Source: Phytohabitans sp036906915 (GTDB lineage Bacteria; Actinomycetota; Actinomycetes; Mycobacteriales; Micromonosporaceae). From it: a stretch of 64,000 bases of DNA. This document shows positions 1 through 7,698 of the stretch, piece by piece. Position numbers and translations under genes: made by a program. The notes beneath the pieces are model-generated. The model saw only the letters and a list, made by a program, of their open reading frames with translations. It had not been told where the DNA came from and searched no databases. The stretch is from NCBI RefSeq assembly GCF_036906915.1, contig NZ_JBAKHX010000013.1, forward strand, positions 1-64,000, written 5' to 3'. Position 1 is the first letter of the stretch, and each line of letters starts with the position of its first letter.

Positions 1-25
1 CTGTCCGCCGGTCGCAAGTAGACAG

Positions 26-1528
26 TTAGCAAGATCCAGTTACACCGTTATCTTGACAGTCCCTCGGCCCTTTAGGGTAGCTGTCGTATTTTCGGATGCT
101 GACGGTGGTTACGGATGAGTTGTTGGCGGTGATCAGTCGGTTGTCGGCCACGGGCCAGAGCCGGCCGTCGTCGAGGAGGTAGCCGGCCGGTCTGCCGGCG
201 GCGATGATGGCCGGTGCGCCGGTGTGCAAGGAGGCGCCGTACGGGATTTGGTGGAAGGTTTGCGACGAGACGTTTACCCGGTTGCCGGTCACGGCGGTGT
301 AGACGCCGAGTTGCTGAATCTGTAGGCGTCGGCCGCCGGTGATGTACGTGGCGGGCAGGCCTGGGCTCTGGATTCCGTAGCCGTTGAACAGGGCGGTTAC
401 CTGAGAGCTGGTCAACTGACCGCAGGTGCGACCGGTGAGCAGGTCGAACCCGAAGTGGCCCAGGGTGTGTGGCGGCTCGTTACCGGTGGACTGGATGACG
501 TCGACGGGGATCCGACCGCATTCGCCGTGGGAGGTGACGGCGGCGTGTTTGTCGGGCTTGGAGACCAGGGCGGGGCCTTCGGTATAGGTGCCGGGCAGCA
601 GCCCGTCGGGGTGCGGGTGGACGCGCAGGTCGTCGCGGTCCAGGAATTCCAGGACCGAGCCGCCTGAGTTCGGGCCGTTGCTGGCGACGATGAACGCCCG
701 CAATACGTCGGAGTATTGCCAGTCGACGGAGAAGCCGTTGAGTACCGAGAAGCTGCGGTCATTGCCCGTGGTTCGTGGTTGCCAGCCGGTCGCGGTGAAC
801 ACGTCGACGCCGCTTTGGAAGGTGGGGTCGGCGGAGCGCCAGGCGAACTGCCCGGCACCGTTGTCCAGCGCGCCGCTGGCGGTGGTGTCGGTGAACAGCA
901 GGTAGAACAAGCCGTCCAGGTGGACGACACTGGGCTGGCCGGCGCCGTACCGGTTGGCCCGGTCGACCTCGAAGGCAGGGCCGATGATGGGCTGCCCCTG
1001 GTTGAGCCGGTGCCATTGGAGTCCGTCGGTGCTGGCGGCCACGCCGATCTGGGTCAGGTCCGGCGACCCGTCCCGGGAACCGCCGTAGTACATGTAGTAG
1101 GTGCCGTCGACCCGCACGACCGACGGGTCACAGGTGTGCTGATCCCAGCCGTTCGTCGTGCCGTCGAAGACCCGCCACGGCTGGCCGCCACCGGGCGACC
1201 GGAAGGGTCCGCCGAGTGAGGTCGATTCGGCGTACAGGATGTCATCACCGGGGACAGTCCCGCCCGAGAGTTGGCTGCACCACCACATCCGGTACGGGCC
1301 GTCCGCCATCACCGACGGTGCGTAGTCGTACACATTCCGGCTGATCAGCCCGCTGGAATGCGAACGGTACGTATCAGTGGGCAACGCGCCGGATTCGTCG
1401 GCGGCCGCGATGCCGGCCGTTGACCCCACATATCCGGCAAGCAGGAGCGCCGCCAGCAGCGCGAGCCGTCCCAACGCGCGGACGCTTGGCCGGCCAAGCC
1501 GGCCAGCGATGGTTCGGTCAGGCCTCAC
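26..1528 (-). CDS. Secreted five-bladed beta-propeller (glycoside hydrolase 43-like) protein
   Basis: About 500 residues. The N-terminus has arginines, a hydrophobic stretch (LALLAALLLAGYVGS) and an Ala-rich cleavage region, so it is probably exported. The body has repeated propeller-like signatures (YAPSVMADGPYRMWW, CDPSVVRVDGTYYMYYGG, QPSVVHLDGLFYLLFTD), typical of the five-bladed fold of GH43/GH32-like proteins that act on plant-type polysaccharides. Catalytic residues were not assigned, so the substrate is unknown. I prefer the GTG at 1528 because a GGAAGGAA ribosome site precedes it; an ATG 14 codons upstream (1570) is the alternative. The gene stands alone, divergent from the mer-like operon. 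Fold is likely; enzymatic activity is inference. Confidence 0.72.
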   Translation of the reverse strand: MRPDRTIAGRLGRPSVRALGRLALLAALLLAGYVGSTAGIAAADESGALPTDTYRSHSSGLISRNVYDYAPSVMADGPYRMWWCSQLSGGTVPGDDILYAESTSLGGPFRSPGGGQPWRVFDGTTNGWDQHTCDPSVVRVDGTYYMYYGGSRDGSPDLTQIGVAASTDGLQWHRLNQGQPIIGPAFEVDRANRYGAGQPSVVHLDGLFYLLFTDTTASGALDNGAGQFAWRSADPTFQSGVDVFTATGWQPRTTGNDRSFSVLNGFSVDWQYSDVLRAFIVASNGPNSGGSVLEFLDRDDLRVHPHPDGLLPGTYTEGPALVSKPDKHAAVTSHGECGRIPVDVIQSTGNEPPHTLGHFGFDLLTGRTCGQLTSSQVTALFNGYGIQSPGLPATYITGGRRLQIQQLGVYTAVTGNRVNVSSQTFHQIPYGASLHTGAPAIIAAGRPAGYLLDDGRLWPVADNRLITANNSSVTTVSIRKYDSYPKGPRDCQDNGVTGSC

Positions 1529-1614
1529 GATGCAGGTTCCTTCCCCCGTGACGACAGATGCAGATGCCATCTAACTGCGTGCCGCTGTCATTTCGCTGAC
1601 GCGGGCAGCTCATG

Positions 1615-1730
1615 TCAACAACGCGTGAGAAGTTCCCGGACGATCAGCGGCGCGCCCCACAACGCACCGATGAGCGCGGGTACCAGCGCGAAACCGGAGC
1701 TACCGGGGGCCAGCAGCTCGAAGTCGTCCG
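1615..1730 (-). pseudogene. Fragment of an ABC transporter permease
   Basis: The minus strand reads ALVPALIGALWGAPLIVREL before a stop. That segment resembles the first transmembrane region and the conserved GAPL-ARELE loop of actinobacterial ABC-2-type permeases, but nothing recognisable lies on either side. It looks like a short leftover of a deleted permease. Short hydrophobic matches can be accidental, so confidence is low. Confidence 0.35.
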
Positions 1731-1861
1731 CCGCCTGATCATCGCGGCCAGTTGTGGGCGAGCCGTACCGTCTGGTTGACGAGCGGTTGGCCGCCCGCCG
1801 GCGAACGGCTACAGGAATGATCTGTGGCTGCGTCCCGCCCGGCGCCATCCAGACCGAAGGC

Positions 1862-1893
1862 TTGCATCCAGTACCTTGGTACAGGTTTACCGT
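1862..1893 (+). promoter_or_regulatory. MerR-type operator/promoter
   Basis: A TTGCAT -35-like hexamer (1862-1867) is followed by an 18-bp near-perfect dyad CCAGTACCTTGGTACAGG (1868-1885), then TTACCG/TACCGT at the -10 position. The spacer is about 19-20 bp with the dyad inside it, the architecture MerR-family activators require. It lies about 55 bases upstream of the first gene of the operon that encodes a MerR regulator, so autoregulation is the natural reading. Confidence 0.72.
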
Positions 1894-1945
1894 CGAGTGG
1901 ACGGCGCCTACCGGCGTCCTAGCCATCCGCTCGAAGGAGCCTGTG

Positions 1946-2674
1946 ATGTCGTTCGACGTCCCCGACGCGTGCACGCTACCCGCAGCTGAGCAGCCGTTAC
2001 GGCTGGCCGAGTTCGACGACCTGTTCGCTACCTCCGTGCGCCGGGTCGACCCGGTCAGCACCACCCAGGCCCCGCTGCACCTGACCGGCCCCGCCGGGCT
2101 GACGGATCGAGTACGTGATCTGGCCGCGCGGGAGACCTCGTGCCGCTCGTTCGTCACCTTCACCACCACGCCGCAGGAGGCGACTGGCGGCGAAGCTGTG
2201 GTGCTCGACGTAGAGATCCCAGCCGCGCACGCGGACATGCTCGGCCTCGGCGCCGACACGCTCGTCGCGCTGGCTGCCGGCCAGCGCGACGGCGACTGCC
2301 CCGGCACGCAGCGGCTGTTGGTCGACGCGGTCACCGCCCGGCTCGACCAGGTACAGGCCGATCTCGCCGTGCGGAACCGGCAGGCCGTCGAGGCCGGTCC
2401 GGGCACCGCAGCCCGGGCGACCGAGCTCAGCGCGAGTGCGTCGCTGTCCGAGGACGCGGCCCGGTTGCAGGCTGTGTTCGACGTCGACCTCGCCGGCACC
2501 GTCGGTCGGCTGGCCGCCGCGGAGTACCGGTGTTGCTCGTTCGGCAGCTACACCCTCATTGTCGACGGCAGTGGCCTCCGTTTGGAGATTCGCATGCCCG
2601 CCGGCGCCGCCGGGACCCTCGCGGCCGTCGTCGGTCTCCCGGACGTTCCCGCTGGCGATGGGGACGCCCGGTGA
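1946..2674 (+). CDS. Tandem Cys-motif (CCSF-type) protein of the mer-like operon
   Basis: 242 residues. The start is fixed by AAGGAG six bases before ATG 1946. The N-terminus (CTLPAAEQPLRLAEFDDLFAT) matches a conserved actinobacterial protein that travels with heavy-metal MerR genes. It carries two related units: LAARETSCRSFVTF...LDVEIP near residues 60-95 and LAAAEYRCCSFGSYT...LEIRMP near residues 190-220, joined by an alanine-rich linker. The paired cysteines suggest metal handling, but no biochemical function is known to me. The stop overlaps the MerR start (GTGA), indicating translational coupling. The second unit seems an extension relative to the single-unit relatives I recall. Confidence 0.7.
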   Translation: MSFDVPDACTLPAAEQPLRLAEFDDLFATSVRRVDPVSTTQAPLHLTGPAGLTDRVRDLAARETSCRSFVTFTTTPQEATGGEAVVLDVEIPAAHADMLGLGADTLVALAAGQRDGDCPGTQRLLVDAVTARLDQVQADLAVRNRQAVEAGPGTAARATELSASASLSEDAARLQAVFDVDLAGTVGRLAAAEYRCCSFGSYTLIVDGSGLRLEIRMPAGAAGTLAAVVGLPDVPAGDGDAR

Positions 2675-3120
2675 GCGCACTGGAGCAGGCGGGACTGCGC
2701 ACCGGCGAGGTCGCGGAACAGGCCGGCGTGAACATCCAGACCCTGCGCTACTACGAACGCCGTGGCCTGCTCGCCGAACCGCACCGCTCGAACGGCGGGC
2801 ACCGGCTCTACCCGCCCGACACCGTCGCCCTGCTCAACGTCATCAAGGCAGCGCAGCGGCTCGGCTTCACCCTCGATGAGGTCGCCGAGCTGCTGGACGC
2901 CGGCCGGCGCCGCCACCCGAGCCCGGACCTGCGCGAGCGAGCCATCGACAAGATCGCCGAGATCGATCGGAAGATCGCCGACCTCACCGCGATCCGCACG
3001 ACGCTGACCGAGGTCGTCGACGCACGCTGCGACCGCCTCACTAACTGCACCTGCGCCGACTGCCCGATCCCATACCTGAGCATCGGCACCGCCGAGCGAC
3101 CTGCCGGAGACCGCGCATGA
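2671..3120 (+). CDS. merR: MerR-family metal-responsive transcriptional regulator
   Basis: 149 residues. The N-terminal winged helix-turn-helix reads TGEVAEQAGVNIQTLRYYERRGLL, the MerR family hallmark, followed by a long dimerisation helix and a Cys-rich end (ARCDRLTNCTCADCPIPY). Known mercury sensors use three cysteines (Cys82, Cys117, Cys126 in Tn501 MerR). The last two have plausible counterparts here, but the Cys82 region reads RRRHPSPD with no cysteine, so metal specificity may differ. GTG start at 2671 overlaps the upstream stop; the downstream gene also overlaps. It probably acts on the dyad at 1868-1885. Confidence 0.88.
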   Translation: MSALEQAGLRTGEVAEQAGVNIQTLRYYERRGLLAEPHRSNGGHRLYPPDTVALLNVIKAAQRLGFTLDEVAELLDAGRRRHPSPDLRERAIDKIAEIDRKIADLTAIRTTLTEVVDARCDRLTNCTCADCPIPYLSIGTAERPAGDRA

Positions 3121-3437
3121 ACCAACCACTGCCCTCACCCACCCGAGCCGGGCACCAGGAGCTGGTGATCGACAACGCGCCACCACGGCGCAGCAAAGTC
3201 ACCGGCGGGCTCGCAGCGCTGGCCTGCGCCGCCTGCTGCGCCCTGCCGGTACTCATCGCCGCCGGGGTCCTCACCGGCGCCGGCGCGGCGATCCTGGAGA
3301 AGACCCTGCTTGCCGGCGCCGCAGTCCTGGCCAGCCTCGCCTTGGGCATGTGGTGGCTGCACCGACGCCGTTCCGCCCGGCGCGCTGCGGCGGCGGGTGC
3401 CGGCTGCGGTTGCGGCGGCAGTGGATGCGGCGGCTGA
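3117..3437 (+). CDS. Small membrane mercury-transport-like protein (MerT/MerF type)
   Basis: 106 residues with two predicted membrane helices: LAALACAACCALPVLIAAGVL, carrying a vicinal CC pair, and ALEKTLL-AGAAVLASLALGMWWL. A cysteine-glycine tail (CGCGGSGCGG) follows. Vicinal cysteines in the first helix plus a second cysteine site is the design of MerT/MerF mercuric-ion importers. ATG 3117 overlaps the merR stop by four bases, and a hairpin follows immediately, making this the last gene of the operon. No merA or merB is present in the window, so import without reduction would be odd; export or sequestration of another thiophilic metal is possible. Confidence 0.68.
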   Translation: MNQPLPSPTRAGHQELVIDNAPPRRSKVTGGLAALACAACCALPVLIAAGVLTGAGAAILEKTLLAGAAVLASLALGMWWLHRRRSARRAAAAGAGCGCGGSGCGG

Positions 3438-3444
3438 ACACGAT

Positions 3445-3476
3445 CCGGGTGCGGCACCCGCAGGTGCCACACCCGG
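3445..3476 (+). terminator. Hairpin terminator of the mer-like operon
   Basis: A 14-bp stem (3445-3458 with 3463-3476, one C/A mismatch) closes on the tetraloop CGCA eight bases after the last stop codon. There is no T-run, as is common for actinomycete terminators. The 245 bases that follow to 3721 hold no convincing gene. Confidence 0.65.
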
Positions 3477-3721
3477 GCGATGTGGTGGCATACGCCCGTG
3501 ACGATCCTCCGTTCCATCCTCGGGAGAGCTACCACCCGAACGTCATCGGCGCAGTGGCCTACCGGGACGTGGTCGAGCAGAGCCTGGTCGATGTCGGGTA
3601 CCCGTAGCGGCCCGGGCGCCCGGCGCGGCGTCTACTGGGGCTGGGCATAGCAGGGCCGTGCCACCACGACTGCCCAGCCACCCTGGCAGCGGCATGTGCG
3701 GGTGGTCGCGTCGGGGCAGAC

Positions 3722-4690
3722 TCAACCGTCCACGACGGTGATCACGACGTTGCCGGTCTTGTGTCCGCTGTCGACGTGCCGGTGCGCCTCGACGATCTCG
3801 GCCATCGGATAGCTGCGGTCGATGACGATTCGGAGCCGGTCCTGGCTGAGCTGCTCCCGCAGCGTGGCCAGGGCCACGTGTTTGCGTACCGACATCCCGG
3901 TTCGGACCCGCGGACCACCGGTAACGGCGGTGCGCACCGCGAGCGCGGTATTCACCAGGCCGGTGGTCGGCAGGTAGCAGCCGCGCGGCGCCAGCACTGG
4001 CCGGCACCGGGCGAACGAGCTGCGGCCCACCGTGTCGAAGACCGCGTCGTAGCGCTCGCCGCTGGCGGTGAAGTCCTCGACGGTGTAGTCGAATACCCGG
4101 TCCGTGCCGAGCGACTCGATGAGCTTCACGTTCCGGCCGCTGCACACGCCGTGCACCACGGCGCCGAGCTGCTTGGCGAGCTGGACGGCGTACGTGCCGA
4201 TGCTGCCGGAAGCGCCGATGATCAGCACCTTTTGTCCGGCTTGGACATCGGCCAGGTCACGCAAGAAGTACCAGGCGGTGGTGAACCCATCAACGGTGGC
4301 TGCGGCCTGCGCGTAGGTGACGTTCGCCGGCATCATGGTCACGCTGGCCCGCTCCGACAGGCACTTGTACTCGGCGTTGGCCCCGGCGCCGAAGCCGGTG
4401 AAGCCGAAGACCCGGTCACCGGCCCGGAACTGCCGCGCCGCCGGCCCGACCGCCGCCACCTCGCCGGCGAACTCCAGCCCAAGCACGCGAACGCCCTTGC
4501 GCGGGCGGCGCAGACCGATGAGGACCCGCCCCCACATGGGCTCGCCCCGACGCATCCCGCACTCGGCTGAAGTCACCGTGGTGGCGTGCACCCGGATCAA
4601 CAACTGGTCGGCACGGGGCACCGGCGTCGGCAGCTCGACCTGGGTCAGCACCTCAGGTGGACCGTACGCGTGGAACATCGCCGCTCGCAT
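3722..4690 (-). CDS. Zinc-independent MDR oxidoreductase (quinone oxidoreductase-like)
   Basis: 322 residues. The N-terminal GroES-like half begins MRAAMFHAYGPPEVL and contains GLEFAGEVAAVG and AGDRVFGF. The Rossmann half contains VLIIGASGSIGTYAVQLAKQLGA, an NADPH-binding glycine motif, and ends with AHRHVDSGHKTGNVVI, typical of zeta-crystallin/quinone oxidoreductases. The catalytic-zinc cysteine and histidine pattern of alcohol dehydrogenases is not evident. An ATG three codons upstream (4699) is an alternative start. It is a single gene with no operon partner. Confidence 0.85.
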   Translation of the reverse strand: MRAAMFHAYGPPEVLTQVELPTPVPRADQLLIRVHATTVTSAECGMRRGEPMWGRVLIGLRRPRKGVRVLGLEFAGEVAAVGPAARQFRAGDRVFGFTGFGAGANAEYKCLSERASVTMMPANVTYAQAAATVDGFTTAWYFLRDLADVQAGQKVLIIGASGSIGTYAVQLAKQLGAVVHGVCSGRNVKLIESLGTDRVFDYTVEDFTASGERYDAVFDTVGRSSFARCRPVLAPRGCYLPTTGLVNTALAVRTAVTGGPRVRTGMSVRKHVALATLREQLSQDRLRIVIDRSYPMAEIVEAHRHVDSGHKTGNVVITVVDG

Positions 4691-4809
4691 GCACGACATG
4701 ATCCGGCAGTACCGCTGTGTCAACGCTGAGAACACGTCAAGCGCCGCGGAACGCCGCGCTCGTATCCGGCTCTGCCGCCCTGCCAGCTCGCCGGATACGG
4801 GCGGTCGTG

Positions 4810-5015
4810 TCAGTAGGCGACGGTGATGCGGCGACGGATGGCGTCGTTGATTTCGAGTTCGTCCACCAGCGCGACGGCGGTCAGTGTCGGGCCGGTGGGC
4901 AGGCCCTCCGAGCGGCCCGACCGGGACGCGGCGGTGACCTGGTGGCCGCGGCTGAGCGCCTCGGCGACGATGCGCGAGCCGATCATGCCGGTGGCGCCGA
5001 TGATGAGATCTTCAC
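4810..5015 (-). pseudogene. NAD(P)-binding epimerase/NmrA-like gene with central deletion
   Basis: A GTG preceded by GGAAA begins an N-terminus that, after a one-base slip about nine bases in, reads IIGATGMIGSRIVAEALSRG, the Rossmann dinucleotide motif of NAD(P)H-binding SDR-like proteins. After about 48 residues it jumps to VALVDELEINDAIRRRITVAY, the usual C-terminal end of the same family. Roughly 130-150 central residues are missing. Only the two ends remain, so no activity is expected. Confidence 0.7.
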
Positions 5016-5076
5016 GAGGGTTTTCCGTTCGTCGGATTCGAGGGATTCGAGTGCGGGAGGTGAGGCTGCGACTCGG

Positions 5077-5313
5077 TGGTTGTCGAAGCAGACCCAGTCC
5101 GACTTCTACATGTGGTCCGTCCGCACCGACGTCGCACCGCACCAGGGCTACCGGCCCATCTGGGACTACCCCAACGCCAACCTCGACGGCTTCGACCGCT
5201 TCATGAGCGACCGCGGCATGGTCGAGCGCTTCCGCCAGCAGCTGACGCTGTACGTCGGCGAGGTCAAAGGTGCCCCATCCCCCGGCTGGCTGGGCCTGCA
5301 CCCCGGACGATGA
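5077..5313 (+). pseudogene. C-terminal fragment of an unrecognised protein
   Basis: The frame reads WLSKQTQSDFYMWSVRTDV...PIWDYPNANLDGFDRFMSDRG...YVGEV and ends at 5313. Its composition and codon use look like a genuine protein end, but there is no start codon or upstream domain: the sequence before it belongs to the deleted epimerase remnant on the other strand. A hairpin 30 bases downstream fits a retained terminator. I do not recognise the family. Confidence 0.4.
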
Positions 5314-5342
5314 GTCCGCCCACGCCGTCAGGCACCGACGAT

Positions 5343-5377
5343 CCTGACCAGCAGAAACAGCAAACACGCTGGTCAGG
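5343..5377 (+). terminator. Hairpin downstream of the 5313 fragment
   Basis: CCTGACCAGC (5343-5352) pairs perfectly with GCTGGTCAGG (5368-5377) around a 15-base loop. It is placed as a terminator for the plus-strand remnant just before it. Confidence 0.45.
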
Positions 5378-5542
5378 GTCTATCCGTTGGCGCCCGTTAA
5401 GACGCCCCTTGATACCCATCAACACCCACGAGCAAGTGATACCCCGCGCAGGCGCACATCGGACCGGAATGCTCGGCTTCATGCTCGACAGGAGTCCGCA
5501 GGGCCTGCCGAAGCTTGCTAGCCCGCTGCTGCCGGTCAGCGA

Positions 5543-6943
5543 TCACACGGGGCCGCGTGCAGGTGTTGCGGGCGGGTCGGCTGTCGGCTGAACCAGATCG
5601 TCGACCCGCAGGAGGTACTCAGCCTGCTCCTCGTCGGTCAGCTCGTACTCCTTCGCGCAGGCGACGAGGGTCGCGCCGCAGGCGGTCAGGGACTCAGCGG
5701 TGTTGCGCAGGATGCCGGCAAGCTGGTTGCGGGCCTCGTCGAATCGCTGCGCGGAGCGTAGGAAATACGTGCCGGACGATTGCAATGGAGTGCACAGGGC
5801 GAGCGTCGCCTCTGCTGCGGCGTACTCGCCCGCGGCGCCGGGCAGGTTGATGTAGCCCGCCTTGTACAGGTTGACCAGGGACACGACGACGTTAAGGTTC
5901 ATCGGTACGTCGTATTTGTCGATTGTCGGCGTTCCCATCGTTGCAGGCCCGTTCGCCAGCTCGGGGCGCTCAAGACGCAAACCCGGGCTGCCGAATCCGG
6001 TGCGACTGTTTAGATCGTGGTTCAGCGATTCGGCGAGCATCCGGTCTAGCTCGGCGAGCCCACTCTCGACGTCGATGATTAACTCGATCGCCGTCCGAAG
6101 GACCTGCGGAGCAACGGTGCCCTCGATCGGCGCCTCATCAGGAGCCTCGACCTGCTTGCCCCGCGCGTAGCCGACGATGGCCGTGCCGAGTGAGATTGGG
6201 CCCGCGACCGGTGACAGCGGGGGAAAGAGCGACAACGCACCGGTGATCATCGAGGTCCAGGACAAGACCTCGATGTCGTAGGCCTGTCCGGGAGCACCGG
6301 ACTCGCCGGAGAGTCGCGCGATGCAGGTGTCCGCGATGGTCAGCAAGTACCGTTGGGCGGTGGTCGCCGCCTCGTGGTACGTCTGCGGTATCACGGCGAG
6401 GATCTGGGCATATGACTGCTGTTGCCGAGCCGCTTTGTAGAAGGGCTTCAGGAAATCGTCACGGAACTTCGCCGCGGCCTTGCCGGTCCACTGCTCCTCG
6501 GTGATCAGGCCGTCGACGTGCATGACCCACTCGCTGAAGGCGGCCTCGATGCGGTCGTAGACACTGGTAGGCGACCACCCATCCTGGTGCGCTACCTGAC
6601 TGGTGGTGCCGCCGAGGCGGCCGACGAAGACCGTGAAGTCCAACGGATCCAGGTCGTAGAACGCCTCGAAGTGGTAGCGCAACGTCGTCAGCAGGTCGTT
6701 GAGCAGCTGCCACTGTTCCCGCATCGGCCGCGCCGCCTCGTCAGGGCTGACAGCCTCGGAGCCGATGAGAGGTCCGTCCGGTTTCCCCGGACCGGGTACG
6801 ACGTTGCCGTTTTCGTCGAGCTGGTAGTTGTTGATCTGCAAGAAATTCTTGAACCACGCCAGCGCCAGGCGTTCGATCTCGGCCAGCTTGGGTGGCATGT
6901 CCTCCGCGTACCGCGGCGGAATCAAGCTCGTTAGTACCCCCAT
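5543..6943 (-). CDS. Large WXG-motif protein, putative ESX/type VII-associated
   Basis: 466 residues. The start at 6943 is chosen for the GGAGAGGGCAGG site upstream; longer starts add an unlikely leader. Around residues 175-190 it has WTGKAAAKFRDDF within a helical segment, the W-x-G turn and trailing helix of WXG100 proteins that serve as type VII secretion substrates or targets. A Gly/Ala/Pro-rich hydrophobic stretch (SLFPPLSPVAGPISLGTAIVG) and another long helical C-terminal half follow. It is far longer than a classical WXG100 protein and has no neighbouring ecc genes or obvious toxin domain. Role in secretion is inference. Confidence 0.6.
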   Translation of the reverse strand: MGVLTSLIPPRYAEDMPPKLAEIERLALAWFKNFLQINNYQLDENGNVVPGPGKPDGPLIGSEAVSPDEAARPMREQWQLLNDLLTTLRYHFEAFYDLDPLDFTVFVGRLGGTTSQVAHQDGWSPTSVYDRIEAAFSEWVMHVDGLITEEQWTGKAAAKFRDDFLKPFYKAARQQQSYAQILAVIPQTYHEAATTAQRYLLTIADTCIARLSGESGAPGQAYDIEVLSWTSMITGALSLFPPLSPVAGPISLGTAIVGYARGKQVEAPDEAPIEGTVAPQVLRTAIELIIDVESGLAELDRMLAESLNHDLNSRTGFGSPGLRLERPELANGPATMGTPTIDKYDVPMNLNVVVSLVNLYKAGYINLPGAAGEYAAAEATLALCTPLQSSGTYFLRSAQRFDEARNQLAGILRNTAESLTACGATLVACAKEYELTDEEQAEYLLRVDDLVQPTADPPATPARGPV

Positions 6944-7075
6944 AGAACCTGCCCTCTCCGAAGTCGGTGGCGGTGATATCTCCGTCCAACTCTCACAGGC
7001 GCGACGCTCGACATAAATGCCATTTAGCGGTGGCTGAAAGGTGGTGAGGTCGGACGGCGGCGCCGCTGCTGTCAC

Positions 7076-7509
7076 CCGGCCTAGCGATCGTGTGATGGCG
7101 TTCGCCCAGGCAGAGTCCTTATTGGACTAGATGGACGCTGCCGGTCAGGCACAGTCCATGTTGGGCATTGGTTTTATGCGGAGTCTCGGAGACGTTAGAC
7201 CCCGCCAAGACTATTCACGTTTTCGTGGTCGATGAATGCGAGTAGTGGGGCTCTTGACGATGACTGCGTCCCGCGCGCGCGTAGGTGGGGGGCCAGGCCG
7301 ACACCCCACTACCCTCGGCAGTCACCGGTCCAGGCTACGAGGACAATGCGATCTATCGATGTTGCGTTACGTCGCTCACCGTGGCACAGTGATCCACGTT
7401 CGGTGATTTGTCGAGCGCTCGAGAGTGCGTGCTTTCTGGTCCGACCGACGGGGGATCGATCGATGGCCACTGTCGACTTCCAGCAGGCGCGCCGGCTCGG
7501 GAACTGGCG
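7076..7509. other. Non-coding interval upstream of the WXG-like gene
   Basis: About 430 bases with no convincing gene. It covers the upstream region of the minus-strand WXG-like gene and leads into a P450 remnant. I saw no strong hairpin or promoter. Confidence 0.4.
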
Positions 7510-7698
7510 GTGTTCCCGGACGCCGACCGGCTCGACTTCCACCAGCCCGGCAACGCGCACCTCGGGTCCGGGCACGGCATCCACTACTACTTCGGGGCTC
7601 AGCTCGCGCGGATGGAGCTCCAGGTGGCCGTCGAGACGCTGGCGCACCGGCTGCCGACGCTGCGGCTGGCCGTGCCGGCGAAGGAGCTGCGCTGGGTT
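7510..7698 (+). pseudogene. C-terminal relic of a second cytochrome P450
   Basis: The frame reads AVFPDADRLDFHQPGNAHL, then GSGHGIHYYFGAQLARMELQVAVETLAHRLPTL. This aligns with the C-terminus of the intact P450 at 9261-10436 (FGHGIHFCLGAPLARLE), but the haem-ligating cysteine is a tyrosine and the initial FG is absent. The N-terminal two-thirds and the last dozen residues are missing. It runs into the 3' end of the opposing condensation-domain gene, so it is debris of a tandem P450. Confidence 0.7.

Noticed and set aside
3350..3607. Possible small gene after the mer-like operon (TIRVRHPQVPHPGDVVAYARDD...)
   Set aside because: It begins inside the operon's last gene and crosses its terminator hairpin; composition is mildly protein-like but there is no start signal.
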